This document shows, one piece after another, positions 8,192 to 16,651 of a stretch of DNA of 46,528 nt. The first letter of the stretch is position 1. Every line of letters starts with the position of its first letter. The translations under genes and the position numbers were made by a program. Below the pieces are notes generated by a model that searched no databases, was not told the DNA's origin, and worked only from the letters and a program-made list of their open reading frames with translations. This DNA comes from Bacteroidota bacterium (lineage in GTDB: Bacteria; Bacteroidota; Bacteroidia; Flavobacteriales; Flavobacteriaceae): the NCBI GenBank assembly GCA_023457535.1, contig JAEWLN010000069.1, positions 1 through 46,528 of the forward strand, written 5' to 3'.

Positions 8192-9301
8192 ATGGATACA
8201 ACGCTTTCCCCTACCAAACCCCACTACCAGATTCTCGACGGCCTCCGCGGCGTTGCGGCGCTCCTTGTCGTGGCGTTCCACGTCTTTGAAGCCAGCGCGA
8301 CAAGCCACCTGGACCAGATCATCAACCACGGCTACCTGGCAGTGGATTTCTTTTTTTTGTTGTCGGGATTTGTCATCGGATATGCATACGATGACCGATG
8401 GCCCGGCATAAGCGTTCGGAACTTCTTCAAAAAGCGGCTCATCCGTTTACAGCCGATGGTAATCGTGGGCATGGTTGTGGGTGCTGTTTGTTTTTATTTC
8501 CAGGATTCGGTGCTCTGGGCCGCTATACACCAGGTACCGCTCTGGCAAATGTTGCTGATCATGGTGATCGGTTTTACGCTTGTCCCGGTTCCGCCATCGA
8601 TGGACATCAGGGGTTGGTCAGAAATGCACCCGCTCAATGGCCCGGGATGGTCGTTGTTTTACGAATACATCGCCAATATTCTGTATGCGCTGTTTGTCCG
8701 GAAATTCTCGCGAACGGCGCTTTCTGTCCTGGTATTTCTTTCGGGTGTGGCGTTGGTCCATCTGGCTTTGACGAGTCCGAAAGGCGATATTATCGGCGGA
8801 TGGTCGTTAGAACCTGAACAGCTACACATTGGATTTTCGCGCGTGATGTATCCGTTCTTTGCCGGTCTGCTCCTGTTCCGGTCCGCGCGACTGACCAAAG
8901 TCAAAAATGCATTTGGCTGGTGCAGTTTGCTCCTGGTGATGGTTTTGGCGTTCCCACGGATCGGCGGCGAACAAAACCTGTGGATGAACGGACTGTACGA
9001 TGCAACGGTCGTCATTTTAATTTTCCCGATAATCGTCTACCTTGGAGCAAGCGGCCGGATCGAAAACCCCGTCATTGCAAAGGTGAGCAAACTGCTGGGC
9101 GACCTCTCCTACCCGATCTACATCACGCATTACCCACTCATTTATATCTACACCGGCTGGGTAGCGACGCAAAAAGTAAGTCTTGACGAGGCCTTGCCAT
9201 ATGGAATACTTACGCTGTTGTCGAGCATCGTTTTGGCATGGATGTGCACCAGATGGATCGACGAGCCGCTAAGGAAGTGGCTGCGGACCAAATACGCGTA
9301 A
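8192..9301 (+). CDS. Acyltransferase-3 family membrane O-acyltransferase (OafA/YrhL-like)
   Basis: A 369-residue protein with about ten membrane helices. The opening LDGLRGVAALLVVAFHVFEA is the classic acyltransferase-3 signature, including the catalytic-type histidine of helix 1; a second signature NGPGWSLFYEYIANILYALF is around residue 150. These enzymes transfer acetyl or other acyl groups to extracellular polysaccharides, peptidoglycan or antibiotics. Nothing nearby identifies the acceptor. The gene has its own promoter with a very short leader and is followed by a secreted amidohydrolase, probably transcribed separately. Confidence 0.92.
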   Translation: MDTTLSPTKPHYQILDGLRGVAALLVVAFHVFEASATSHLDQIINHGYLAVDFFFLLSGFVIGYAYDDRWPGISVRNFFKKRLIRLQPMVIVGMVVGAVCFYFQDSVLWAAIHQVPLWQMLLIMVIGFTLVPVPPSMDIRGWSEMHPLNGPGWSLFYEYIANILYALFVRKFSRTALSVLVFLSGVALVHLALTSPKGDIIGGWSLEPEQLHIGFSRVMYPFFAGLLLFRSARLTKVKNAFGWCSLLLVMVLAFPRIGGEQNLWMNGLYDATVVILIFPIIVYLGASGRIENPVIAKVSKLLGDLSYPIYITHYPLIYIYTGWVATQKVSLDEALPYGILTLLSSIVLAWMCTRWIDEPLRKWLRTKYA

Positions 9302-9360
9302 ATCTACCAAAACAATCACACAATCTTTTCATTTTAAGGTAGTTATTACAAAATTATCGC

Positions 9361-9368
9361 TATCTTTC
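9361..9368 (+). promoter_or_regulatory. Possible -7 box (TATCTTTC) before the amidohydrolase gene
   Basis: TATCTTTC differs by one base from TAnnTTTG and lies about 40 bp upstream of the ATG at 9408. The upstream 60 bp is AT-rich, but no clear TTTG box is present. Confidence 0.35.
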
Positions 9369-9407
9369 ACATTCGGCGCGCCCAATTTTGGCGAACATTT
9401 GTGTACT

Positions 9408-10241
9408 ATGAAAAACAGGTATTGCCTTGCAGCTATTGTGTTTACGACGGCCTTGTACGGCCAGAAAATCTTTGATGTCCACGTTCACGGCGATGCCCAT
9501 CCCGGCGCACAGATGAGCCAATTGGCCGCAGCCGGCGTCTACAAAATGGCGCTGAGCACGTCGTGGGATTTGCAAACTACGTATCAGAATCCTTCGGTGG
9601 CCATCCTTCAGGGATTGATGCTTGCGTGTCCTGATGGAAAAGTGCCGTACAGCGCGAATTTTTGTTTTCCGGACCGACAGGATTTCCCGGACCTTGCATG
9701 GGTCGAGCGACAGATACGCGACAAAAAAATTGACTTTTTAGGCGAAGTCCTGACCCAATATTACGGCGTTTCTCCATCGGACAAAAAATTGCATCCCTAC
9801 TATGCATTGGCTGAAAAACACGGCTTGCCCGTCGGGATCCATACCGGTTTGGCCGGGCCGGGGCACGGAAGTACGACATTTAAAGTGGGTCTTGGCAGTC
9901 CGTTGCTGATGGAGGCGCTGCTGCAACGATTTCCAAAGTTAAAGGTCTGGATCATGCACGCCGGGGCACCTTTCCTCGAGGACACGCTTGCGATCATGGC
10001 GTATTACCGGAATGTGTATGCCGATATTTCGGCGATTTCAAACCCCGATGTTTTTCCTGCTGCAGCGTTCCGGTCGATGGTCAGACAACTGATCGACGCA
10101 GGCATGGAAGACCGGCTGATGTTTGGGTCCGACAACGGCGACATCGCTAAAATTCTGGACAACATCGACGCACTGGGTTTGTCGGAACAACAAAAGCAAA
10201 AGTTGCTGTACAAAAACGCAGAAACGTTTTTTAGCCGATAG
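9408..10241 (+). CDS. Exported amidohydrolase-family (amidohydrolase_2/COG2159-like) metal hydrolase
   Basis: A 277-residue protein with an N-terminal signal peptide (MKNRYCLAAIVFTTALYGQ). The TIM-barrel metal motifs are in order: the HVHGD H-x-H pair right after the signal (about residue 24), a central histidine in VGIHTGLAG (about 140), a second in WIMHAGAP (about 183) and the catalytic aspartate in FGSDNGD (about 241). These define an amidohydrolase/decarboxylase-type active site. The substrate is unknown. The OsmC gene follows 28 bp downstream and may be co-transcribed. ATG 9408 is preferred over the in-frame start at 9399 because it begins the signal peptide. Confidence 0.82.
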   Translation: MKNRYCLAAIVFTTALYGQKIFDVHVHGDAHPGAQMSQLAAAGVYKMALSTSWDLQTTYQNPSVAILQGLMLACPDGKVPYSANFCFPDRQDFPDLAWVERQIRDKKIDFLGEVLTQYYGVSPSDKKLHPYYALAEKHGLPVGIHTGLAGPGHGSTTFKVGLGSPLLMEALLQRFPKLKVWIMHAGAPFLEDTLAIMAYYRNVYADISAISNPDVFPAAAFRSMVRQLIDAGMEDRLMFGSDNGDIAKILDNIDALGLSEQQKQKLLYKNAETFFSR

Positions 10242-10269
10242 ACGGCGCTGAATCTTTGAAACAAATCCC

Positions 10270-10677
10270 ATGAAAATTTCCGCACAACTCCACCACTCGG
10301 CGCAATACCAACAGGCCACACTGACCACTAACGATATCGCCAAAAACCTCGCGCTGCCGGCTAAACCTGACGGCACCGGATTTTCTGCCAACGGCGGCGA
10401 GCTGCTTTTTCTCGCGCTGGCCACCTGCTTTTGCAACGATTTGTACCGCGAAGCAAAAAAAACCAATCTGGTCATTGAATCAGTGGAAGTGCTTGTGTCG
10501 GGCGAATTTGGTTCGGAAGGCGAAGCCGCGCGCGGCATTTCCTACCAGGTAAAAGTTCACGCACCGCAGCTTACCGCCACGCAAATTGCAGCGTTGGTCG
10601 CCCAAACCGATAGGCTGGCCGAAGTTCACAATACGCTCCGGGAAGGAATCGAGGTAAAGTTGATGGCAGGCGGATAA
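10270..10677 (+). CDS. OsmC/Ohr-family peroxiredoxin-like protein
   Basis: A 135-residue cytoplasmic protein of the OsmC fold. The central helix segment LFLALATCFCND contains the family's conserved cysteine position (two Cys, about residues 55-57). The N-terminal part matches the SANGGELLFLALATC substrate-pocket region of YhfA/OsmC-like proteins. A second, C-terminal resolving cysteine is not seen, so it is closer to the one-cysteine OsmC-like branch than to Ohr. A role in thiol-dependent removal of organic peroxides is known for the family. It lies 28 bp after the amidohydrolase gene on the same strand. Confidence 0.85.
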   Translation: MKISAQLHHSAQYQQATLTTNDIAKNLALPAKPDGTGFSANGGELLFLALATCFCNDLYREAKKTNLVIESVEVLVSGEFGSEGEAARGISYQVKVHAPQLTATQIAALVAQTDRLAEVHNTLREGIEVKLMAGG

Positions 10678-10798
10678 AATGCCCCAATCCCACTTGGGCG
10701 CTAGTCGTCGTTGGGGTCGGATTTAAATAGGGCTTTTCCGCCGCCCAGGCACCAGTTCGGCATCGGCCCGGAATTGCGCTGTATTCATAACGTCGAAT

Positions 10799-11311
10799 TC
10801 AAAAGTCTACGGGGTGCTCAACACCGGTCTTTACCGGAATTCCTTGTCTGCGCAATCTTCTCACTTCCCAGGGCGGCAGCGCTTTGTCGTCGCGCCATAA
10901 CCCATGCCTGTTATGCTTCGCATGCGTTTCGAGCCCGGCCAATACGCGGTCCGCGGAGTAATGTTTGTAATGCCAGGCATATCCGGCCCGGATCATTTGT
11001 GCAGCCAGATCGGTGCCATCGGGCAATGTCACGCTCGCCACTAAACGTCCGTAGCGGTCCTTTTTGGTGGGTTGTATCCGCACGCGCCTGCCAAAACACA
11101 AATCCGAGAGGTATTTCCGCGCGGCCTTGTAATACGGCATTCCCTTTTCCGGCGCGTCGATGGCATACACGCGAATGCGCCATTGCTTGCCATTTTCCAA
11201 TAGCGTGAACGTATCGCCATCGGCTACGGCCACGACCTTACCGGTGATTGGCCTGGGTACGGCTGCCCAATGCAACGGCCCCCACAATAACAACAGAATT
11301 AAAAGACGCAA
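10799..11311 (-). CDS. Secreted thermonuclease-like (SNase) nuclease
   Basis: A 170-residue protein with an N-terminal signal peptide (RLLILLLLWGPLHWAA) and a staphylococcal-nuclease domain. Visible motifs are VVAVADGDTFTLL (Ca-binding Asp), IRVYAIDAPEKGMPY (catalytic Arg and Asp), KDRYGRLVASV (second catalytic Arg segment) and the C-terminal HGLWRD. It probably degrades extracytoplasmic DNA or RNA. The only available in-frame start is a TTG at 11311; an in-frame TGA lies four codons upstream and no ATG occurs before the domain. The 120 bp between its stop and the convergent OsmC gene contain no supported gene. Confidence 0.88.
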   Translation of the reverse strand: MRLLILLLLWGPLHWAAVPRPITGKVVAVADGDTFTLLENGKQWRIRVYAIDAPEKGMPYYKAARKYLSDLCFGRRVRIQPTKKDRYGRLVASVTLPDGTDLAAQMIRAGYAWHYKHYSADRVLAGLETHAKHNRHGLWRDDKALPPWEVRRLRRQGIPVKTGVEHPVDF

Positions 11312-11346
11312 TTTTTTTTGTCAAAATTAATCAAAAATCACGTGCC

Positions 11347-11622
11347 TTAAGCGGTGTTTTCGCGTGTCCTGCACGAGGGGCAGCAACGTTTGCATCCGTT
11401 GGCCGTGGGATAGGTCTTTCGCGCCTGGACGAGTGCGCCGCCGCAATGCGGATGCCATCCGAGGTATTTGCGCGATGAAGGCGTGTATTGACATTCGTCT
11501 TCGTGCACTTCGTGGTCCCCGTTGGCCAATTGGCGCGTATTGACCCAATAGCGCTTGAGTCGCAGGGATTCAGATGGCTTCGCATGGCCATCAGGGCATT
11601 GAAAATCAACAAATTCATTCAT
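11347..11622 (-). CDS. Small Cys/His-rich (zinc-ribbon-like) protein, function unknown
   Basis: A 91-residue protein with metal-binding-like spacing: CPDGH near residue 9, then DECQY, HPHCGGA and a C-terminal CKRCCPSCR cluster. The pattern suggests one or two structural zinc sites. No signal peptide is present, so it is likely cytoplasmic. I do not recognise a family. Other overlapping frames lack this organised cysteine pattern. A good -7 box lies about 73 bp upstream on the same strand, supporting expression. It sits between the nuclease and the first two-component module with no obvious functional link. Confidence 0.6.
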   Translation of the reverse strand: MNEFVDFQCPDGHAKPSESLRLKRYWVNTRQLANGDHEVHEDECQYTPSSRKYLGWHPHCGGALVQARKTYPTANGCKRCCPSCRTRENTA

Positions 11623-11694
11623 TTCTTTACTTTTCGGTCGGCGTTTTCACTATTTGGGCCAATACCACTTGACCCCGGGCCATACGCCATGGGT

Positions 11695-11702
11695 CAAACT
11701 TA
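11695..11702 (-). promoter_or_regulatory. -7 promoter box (TAAGTTTG) for the Cys-rich protein gene
   Basis: Read on the minus strand this is TAAGTTTG, an exact TAnnTTTG match about 73 bp upstream of the ATG at 11622. No convincing -33 box was found. Confidence 0.4.
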
Positions 11703-11755
11703 AGCGGTGCAAACAGCACGGCCTTACGGTTTTCCGTAAATTCGAAAAGTTAGGA

Positions 11756-12418
11756 TTAAATTACGCGAAGGTCTTTGGCCAGACTCACCAGATGGGTCGC
11801 ATTGTTCGCACCGAAAATAATGCGCAGCCGGTTGATTTTTTTCTCGACCGCACTTACGCTGTTTGGCGATAAGGCCCGCTCGCGGAGTTTTCCCGCAATC
11901 GCATCCTGTTTGATTCCGGTGGACAGCAGTTGCAGCAGCGCGATGTCATAATCGTCGATGTCCCCGAGCGATCTGTCAGACAGCGTATGGGCGAGAGACG
12001 GTGAAATAAACGTCTTGTTCGAATAGACCTGCTCTACGGCCAACCGCAGATCCGCAATGGAATTGCGCCCTTTAAACACATAGCCTGAAATGCCCAGCTT
12101 GGCAAATAACGTCTTGATGCGGTACGCTTTGTCTTCGATCGAATAGGCGATGACTTTGATATCGGGTTGCACGACGCGAACAGCGGCAATCAGTTCCTCG
12201 CCCGATGTAAGCTGCTCCTGACGGCCGCATGGCACAAATGAAAGGTCGCTGATCAGCAGATCGAACGGCTCGCCGTCTGCAAGGGCGCGCTTGATCTTGA
12301 GCAGTCCTTCATCGCAATACTTGACGTTGACAACCGTTGCGGGCGTGTCTTCGAATGCTTTGGCGACGGCAATGTTGATGCTGTCAAAATCTTCTGCAAC
12401 AAGGATCTTCTGGAACAT
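11756..12418 (-). CDS. LuxR/NarL-type response regulator (module 1)
   Basis: A 220-residue two-domain regulator. The receiver domain (1-125) has the acidic pair Glu9/Asp10, the phospho-acceptor Asp58 in LLISDLSF and a conserved Lys in GYVFKGRN. The C-terminal helix-turn-helix (about 150-215) contains ALLQLLSTGIKQDAIAGKL and a long recognition helix. The gene begins 2 bp after the histidine kinase stop and is surely its partner. The same order (small lipoprotein, TPR kinase, LuxR-type regulator) recurs at 25548-28605. I found no copies of that second module's operator near this one, so the targets are probably different. Confidence 0.9.
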   Translation of the reverse strand: MFQKILVAEDFDSINIAVAKAFEDTPATVVNVKYCDEGLLKIKRALADGEPFDLLISDLSFVPCGRQEQLTSGEELIAAVRVVQPDIKVIAYSIEDKAYRIKTLFAKLGISGYVFKGRNSIADLRLAVEQVYSNKTFISPSLAHTLSDRSLGDIDDYDIALLQLLSTGIKQDAIAGKLRERALSPNSVSAVEKKINRLRIIFGANNATHLVSLAKDLRVI

Positions 12419-12420
12419 AA

Positions 12421-14097
12421 CTATTTTTTAATCGGATACCGGAACGTGGCCCGAAAACCATTTCCAGGCGCCGTGTCAAAAATAATATTTCCGCCAATGG
12501 CCCCAATACGGTTTTCCACATTCTGCAATCCATGCCCGCGAAACATTGCGTCGCCCGCGCAGCCTACGCCATTATCGCTGTATGCAATGACAATCCCGTC
12601 GGCCGATTGGCCAAACCGCACCGAAACCATGGGCGCGTGGCTGTGCTTTTTCATGTTGACCATGAGTTCCTGCAAGATCCGGTAGGTCATGATTTTTTGT
12701 TCGGGCGACACGCGGTCCCATTCGATGGCATCCATTCCCGATTGCAACACCCTGCAACGTTCGGTTTGATAATCGGCGAGCAAATCGCGCAGTAGCAAAG
12801 GGAATCCGGTCCCTGTATCGATTTGGCTGTTCTCGCGGGAAATGTCGCGCGCCCTGGAATAGATGTGATCGAGGCGTTCGAGCAGCCCAACACGCACCGT
12901 CGCCGATACCTGCTGGGCTTCAGTGTATGCAATGGCATGGTAAATATCGTTGGCAAGTTCGTCGTGAACGCGTTTGGACAGTCTTGCTTCGGCCTTGTAT
13001 CCTTCAATGATCCGCTCCTTTTTGTGTTTTCTGCGCAGCAAAATATAGCTCGTAACAGCAATTACAACCACCGATCCCAACAGTATCCCAAACAGCGCCG
13101 CACGGTTCGTAATACGGTTTTTTTCTAATTTAAGCGCTGCATTTTGCGCACGCGTCTGCGCATCGTCATAACGCATGGTCGCAAATTGGTTTTTGGCCGA
13201 TTGCCTCAATCTCACAAGGCTGTCCCCAAGCCTGATGTGCGTAAGGCTGTACGCGCGGGATTCGCCAGGATTTGTTACCCGGATCAGCTGTGCGAGCGTT
13301 TCGAGCCGGTCGTCCGCGCTGTTGACCGATGTGGCCGTTCGATAAGCCAGTTGCGCGTAATGCTGCGCTCTGGCAGGATCATCGGCATGCGATTCAGACA
13401 GATGGTAATACGTCGACACCAACCCGAAATGGTCACCGGCACGCGTGCGAAGCACTTCCGATTGCTGCATCAGTCCCCGTCCGCGCTGGATTTCACCCAT
13501 TTTGAACAGGCTGTATCCGAGATTGTCCAGAATACGCGCGTGCGTCTGATCGTCATTGGCCACTACGTTTTGTTGCAGCAATGGCGTCAGTATTTGGATT
13601 GCTGTTGCGAATTTGCCGCGATCCATGTGAACCACCGCAATATTATTGCGCATTACGGCCCTGGAAAGGGAATCGGTAGTACGGCCCAGGCATAGCGTAT
13701 AGTATTTGAGTGCGGCGGCATAATTGCGCTGTTCCTTCAACACGATCCCGAGCAGGTTGTACGCTGACGGAAAGTAATCGGCCTGCGTGCGCCCGAGTAA
13801 CGGCAAAACCTCTGAAAGGGTTGATTCTGCACCCGCAAAATCGCCAAATCCGCGTTGGATCTCGGCCATATTGATCATCGCGTAGGTTTTTTGATCGGCA
13901 GAAATCCCGGAAAGACTACGCGCTTTGTTGAAATAAAAAAAAGCGCTGTCCAAACGGTCGGATTGCTGAAACCCGGCAGCCTTTGCCGATAGGCGCGAAT
14001 AGTGGTCCGGATCGTTCAACGGCGTCGGCGTTTTCGTACAACCCCCGGCAAACAGCAAAAACAGACAAAAAAAAGGGAAATGAGACTTGCGCTTCAT
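12421..14097 (-). CDS. TPR-containing sensor histidine kinase with lipoprotein-type signal (module 1)
   Basis: A 558-residue sensor kinase. The N terminus is a signal peptide with a lipobox (LLFAGGC, Cys about residue 19), followed by TPR-like helical repeats in the periplasm (about 30-300). One transmembrane helix (FGILLGSVVVIAVTSYILL, about 333-352) leads to a HisKA_3-type dimerisation helix with the phospho-acceptor His378 in KRVHDELAND, then an HATPase domain with the N-box HSHAP region and the DNGVGCAG G-box. This is the NarX/LytS-like kinase type common in Bacteroidetes. It lies 31 bp after a small proline-tailed lipoprotein gene and 2 bp before its response regulator. The signal sensed is unknown. 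Confidence 0.92.
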   Translation of the reverse strand: MKRKSHFPFFCLFLLFAGGCTKTPTPLNDPDHYSRLSAKAAGFQQSDRLDSAFFYFNKARSLSGISADQKTYAMINMAEIQRGFGDFAGAESTLSEVLPLLGRTQADYFPSAYNLLGIVLKEQRNYAAALKYYTLCLGRTTDSLSRAVMRNNIAVVHMDRGKFATAIQILTPLLQQNVVANDDQTHARILDNLGYSLFKMGEIQRGRGLMQQSEVLRTRAGDHFGLVSTYYHLSESHADDPARAQHYAQLAYRTATSVNSADDRLETLAQLIRVTNPGESRAYSLTHIRLGDSLVRLRQSAKNQFATMRYDDAQTRAQNAALKLEKNRITNRAALFGILLGSVVVIAVTSYILLRRKHKKERIIEGYKAEARLSKRVHDELANDIYHAIAYTEAQQVSATVRVGLLERLDHIYSRARDISRENSQIDTGTGFPLLLRDLLADYQTERCRVLQSGMDAIEWDRVSPEQKIMTYRILQELMVNMKKHSHAPMVSVRFGQSADGIVIAYSDNGVGCAGDAMFRGHGLQNVENRIGAIGGNIIFDTAPGNGFRATFRYPIKK

Positions 14098-14128
14098 TTC
14101 CCGAAAATAATAAAAATAATGAAAACCG

Positions 14129-14290
14129 CTATGGTTTTGGCGGCGGTGGCGGTGGCGGGACTGTGCCGCTTTGTCCGCCGATGTCCTGCGCGGATCCTGC
14201 AGGAGCTGCTGCGTTTGGAATTGCTTCTGCCGTACACGACACCAGCAGGCATAGCAAGGCCATTAACGAATAAATTTTCGCATTTTTCAT
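14129..14290 (-). CDS. Small proline-tailed lipoprotein preceding kinase module 1
   Basis: A 53-residue protein on the minus strand. It starts MKNAKIYSLMALLCLLVSC, a classical lipoprotein signal with lipobox LVSC (Cys19), continues with a short Ala/Gly/Gln-rich mature region and ends in seven prolines followed by Lys-Pro. It is 31 bp upstream of the kinase gene on the same strand. A larger overlapping frame encodes no signal and looks like a shadow. The equivalent gene before the second kinase module (28324-28605) is also a lipoprotein and ends PPLPPRPPKP, which supports this being a real gene with a module-linked role, for example signal sensing. Function unknown. Confidence 0.7.
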   Translation of the reverse strand: MKNAKIYSLMALLCLLVSCTAEAIPNAAAPAGSAQDIGGQSGTVPPPPPPPKP

Positions 14291-14596
14291 GGATGTGAAA
14301 ATTTTGGAATTTCACATGGACGCCGCTGTCCTAAAGACAGCATTGCCGGAACTACTCGGTTGCGCCAAAGGCACTATGGGAAGTTGGCGCAGTGCAAATT
14401 CCGGCTTGGACTTCCCGGACCATCGGCATTTCACATGCGGCCATTCGGATCAGTTTTGTACATTTGCGCAGGCAGCTTCCCGGCGCAGGACTGGTTCCGA
14501 TGGCAAAGTAATGTCAGGTCATCCCTGCTGTGGCAAGGGAATTCCGAATTTTCCGATTGTTCCGAAGTATTCTGTTTAATTCCAGATTTTCAGTCC
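14291..14596. other. Intergenic region between divergent genes, with inverted repeats
   Basis: This 306-bp divergent spacer must hold the promoter of the minus-strand lipoprotein-kinase-regulator operon and that of the plus-strand membrane protein. It contains three inverted repeats: GTGAAA/TTTCAC around 14295-14315, CTGTC/GACAG at 14326-14340, and TGCGCCAA/TTGGCGCA starting near 14361 with about 16 bp between arms. I found no exact TAnnTTTG box and no convincing gene. The repeats are candidate operators for the adjacent response regulator. Confidence 0.35.
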
Positions 14597-15427
14597 ATGA
14601 CAGATGGTTTTAATTCGTACAAAAACGCGATCAAAGCAAAATATGAGCAGGAGAAATCAGGCGGCTTTTCCAATTACCTGAGCGCACCAACCGATGCCAA
14701 ACTGCGGCGCTTGTGCACCATGCGCCTGCAGGACAATCCTAGCGAAAACGACCATGCGATCTTCGCGCATTTTTTTGGATACCGGTTTGAAGGCAATGGG
14801 CAAAAGCTTGCGCGGCAGGCCGAACGCTTCCGGACGATCAACTTGTTCCTCAAAGGCAAATCGGTCCTGACCGATGAAAATGCCGCCGACCTTTTGGCGC
14901 TGCTCGTGGATTTTGAGCCGCGGCCGCTACGACGTTTCCTCAAGGCCAATGCATCGCTTCGGGCCTCGCTTGCAGACGCAAAACGAAGGTTCAAAGGCAA
15001 CGACGATACTTCCGGTGGAACGCCCGAAATACCCGGAATCCCGGATGTCAGCCGCCGCACCAAAAAAACATGGGGATGGATCGCTGCCACAATGGTGGCC
15101 GTGGCGTTTGTGGGCGTCGCGGTAAGTTGGGCAACAACCACTGAGTGCCTGACCTGGCACCGTGATCGGTATCAACGGGGCGATTGCGACGCGGCCAACC
15201 CAGGGGTGCCATTTGACGAAAAATTGTTGCATTTTGAAAAAATAACGCCATCCGACACCACGACATTTTTCAAAAATGGACGTCCGGTGGTTTGGTATTC
15301 AAAACAAAACAACACGTATGAATTTTTCAACGCCGATGGCAAGCATCCGGTTACAGGCAGGGATTTGCGCCCGGTGACGACCTATTTGGTACACCGGCGG
15401 GTATGGTTGCGCGCGGCATCGGAATGA
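14597..15427 (+). CDS. Single-pass membrane protein with cytoplasmic helical N-terminal domain, function unknown
   Basis: A 276-residue protein. Residues 1-160 are charged and helical (FNSYKNAIKAKYEQEKSGGF, then VDFEPRPLRRFLKANA); a Gly/Pro/Thr-rich linker follows. One transmembrane helix, WGWIAATMVAVAFVGVAVSW, lies at about 180-199, and a ~75-residue extracytoplasmic tail carries two Cys (ECLTWH, GDCDAA) that could form a disulfide. The ATG at 14597 is preferred over earlier in-frame starts because the upstream residues look non-coding. I do not recognise the family. The layout, cytoplasmic domain then helix then small outside domain, would suit a membrane-anchored regulator, but this is inference. 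Confidence 0.7.
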   Translation: MTDGFNSYKNAIKAKYEQEKSGGFSNYLSAPTDAKLRRLCTMRLQDNPSENDHAIFAHFFGYRFEGNGQKLARQAERFRTINLFLKGKSVLTDENAADLLALLVDFEPRPLRRFLKANASLRASLADAKRRFKGNDDTSGGTPEIPGIPDVSRRTKKTWGWIAATMVAVAFVGVAVSWATTTECLTWHRDRYQRGDCDAANPGVPFDEKLLHFEKITPSDTTTFFKNGRPVVWYSKQNNTYEFFNADGKHPVTGRDLRPVTTYLVHRRVWLRAASE

Positions 15428-15544
15428 ACGCGTGTTTGGATGGTTGAAATTGTGAAGGTGGATTTTGTGCAGGATCCGATCGGAAGCAATGCACAATGAA
15501 TAGTTGCGGTAATGCCTCCGGATTTTAACCAGAAAAGCAAAAAG

Positions 15545-16003
15545 ATGAATGAAGATTCCCGTAAAATATACAGCACCCGGATTCTGGATTTTCCGGTAGA
15601 CCAGGTTTATGAAGCATTTGCCAATCCGCAACGGCTCAAACATTGGTGGGGCCCGGAAGGCTTTTCCAATACGATCCACGAATTTGACTTACGCCCGGGT
15701 GGCCACTGGATCCTGACGATGCATGGACCCGAAAAAGGGCATTACGAAAATTCCTCGGTATTTACGGCCGTTGAACCCATGCGCCGCGTGGCATGGAAGC
15801 GCAATTCACGGCCGCTGTTCGACATGGAAATACGCTTTGGACGATTGGACGACCAACGCACTGAAATAACATTTGAAATGATATTCGCTACAGCCGCCGA
15901 TTGCGACAAGATCCGACGTTTTGCCCAGCCCAAAAACGAAGAGAATTTCGACCGCCTCGAGCGCGAACTCGCCAAGCCGGACGCAGGTAAGACGATGCGG
16001 TAA
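15545..16003 (+). CDS. SRPBCC/AHSA1-domain protein (START-like hydrophobic-ligand fold)
   Basis: A 152-residue cytoplasmic protein with the AHSA1-like SRPBCC motifs: STRILDFPVDQVYEAFANPQ at the start, LKHWWGPEGF, then DLRPGGHWILTMHGPEKG and the C-terminal helix ENFDRLERELAK. Such proteins bind small hydrophobic ligands or act as Hsp90-ATPase-activator-like folds; the ligand is not predictable. ATG 15545 is chosen over 15512 because the domain starts immediately after it. It converges with the AlkB-like gene, with only 6 bp between the stops. Confidence 0.88.
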   Translation: MNEDSRKIYSTRILDFPVDQVYEAFANPQRLKHWWGPEGFSNTIHEFDLRPGGHWILTMHGPEKGHYENSSVFTAVEPMRRVAWKRNSRPLFDMEIRFGRLDDQRTEITFEMIFATAADCDKIRRFAQPKNEENFDRLERELAKPDAGKTMR

Positions 16004-16009
16004 TTTTTC

Positions 16010-16651
16010 CTATTGCGTTTCTGCACGCTGCCTCACTTGCCGGAACGTCAGATTGATCCGCGGCAACACGGGCCTCGCGGTTTTGGGCACCTGATGCTCC
16101 CAGAAACTATTGGTCGTGCCGGCCATGAGCAAAAAGGAGCCGTGATGCAGCGGGATTTCCACCTGATGAATGTCCTTTCGCGTTTTATGCCGCAAACGAA
16201 ACAGCCTGGTTTCACCAAATGTTACCGATGCGATGACCGGATCAGGGCCGGATTTATTTGTTTTATCCGAATGCCACGCCACGCCGTCTTTACCGTTGCG
16301 GTACAGGTTGAGCAGCACGGCATTAAACCGGTGCGCGCTGCCGGACTCCACACGTGTGCGGATATGGTGAAGATCGTCCGTCAGCGCGGGCGTCGAAGGG
16401 TCAACGCCAATGTTGCCGCTGTCTTCATACCACGCGATCATGCGCGGTGCGGTGACGATCTTGTCGTACATTGGCATTTGGTATTCGCGCCATCGGGTTT
16501 GCTCAAGTAGGGCATTGTAATAATAATCGGATTCCTGCCTGGTAAAAAAATTGTCGATCAGCGTCACGGTTGCATCGGGCAGATCAAATTGGCGTACGCC
16601 ACCGGTGCCGCTGCAAAAAATTTCAGTATCGTCGAACAATGTAAAATTCAT
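16010..16651 (-). CDS. alkB: AlkB-like 2-oxoglutarate/Fe(II) dioxygenase
   Basis: A 213-residue enzyme with a complete AlkB active site. The iron ligands are His127 and Asp129 in WHSDK and His186 in FWEHQVPK; the 2-oxoglutarate-binding and substrate arginines are Arg198 and Arg204 in PRINLTFR. The segment PDPVIASVTFGETRLFRLRH (about 136-155) is characteristic of the ALKBH2/3-like bacterial branch. It directly reverses alkyl damage such as 1-methyladenine or 3-methylcytosine in DNA or RNA. The helicase gene is transcribed divergently across a ~140-bp spacer; a shared DNA-repair theme is possible but not shown. Confidence 0.93.
   Translation of the reverse strand: MNFTLFDDTEIFCSGTGGVRQFDLPDATVTLIDNFFTRQESDYYYNALLEQTRWREYQMPMYDKIVTAPRMIAWYEDSGNIGVDPSTPALTDDLHHIRTRVESGSAHRFNAVLLNLYRNGKDGVAWHSDKTNKSGPDPVIASVTFGETRLFRLRHKTRKDIHQVEIPLHHGSFLLMAGTTNSFWEHQVPKTARPVLPRINLTFRQVRQRAETQ

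Noticed and set aside
10678..10798. Hairpin with CCCAA/TTGGG after the OsmC gene
   Set aside because: Short stem with no T-tract; not a convincing terminator, and no coding sequence in this spacer is supported.
14094..14315. 73-codon minus-strand frame overlapping the small lipoprotein
   Set aside because: It is basic and lacks a signal or domain, and the alternative frame at 14129-14290 has a lipobox and matches the counterpart before kinase module 2.
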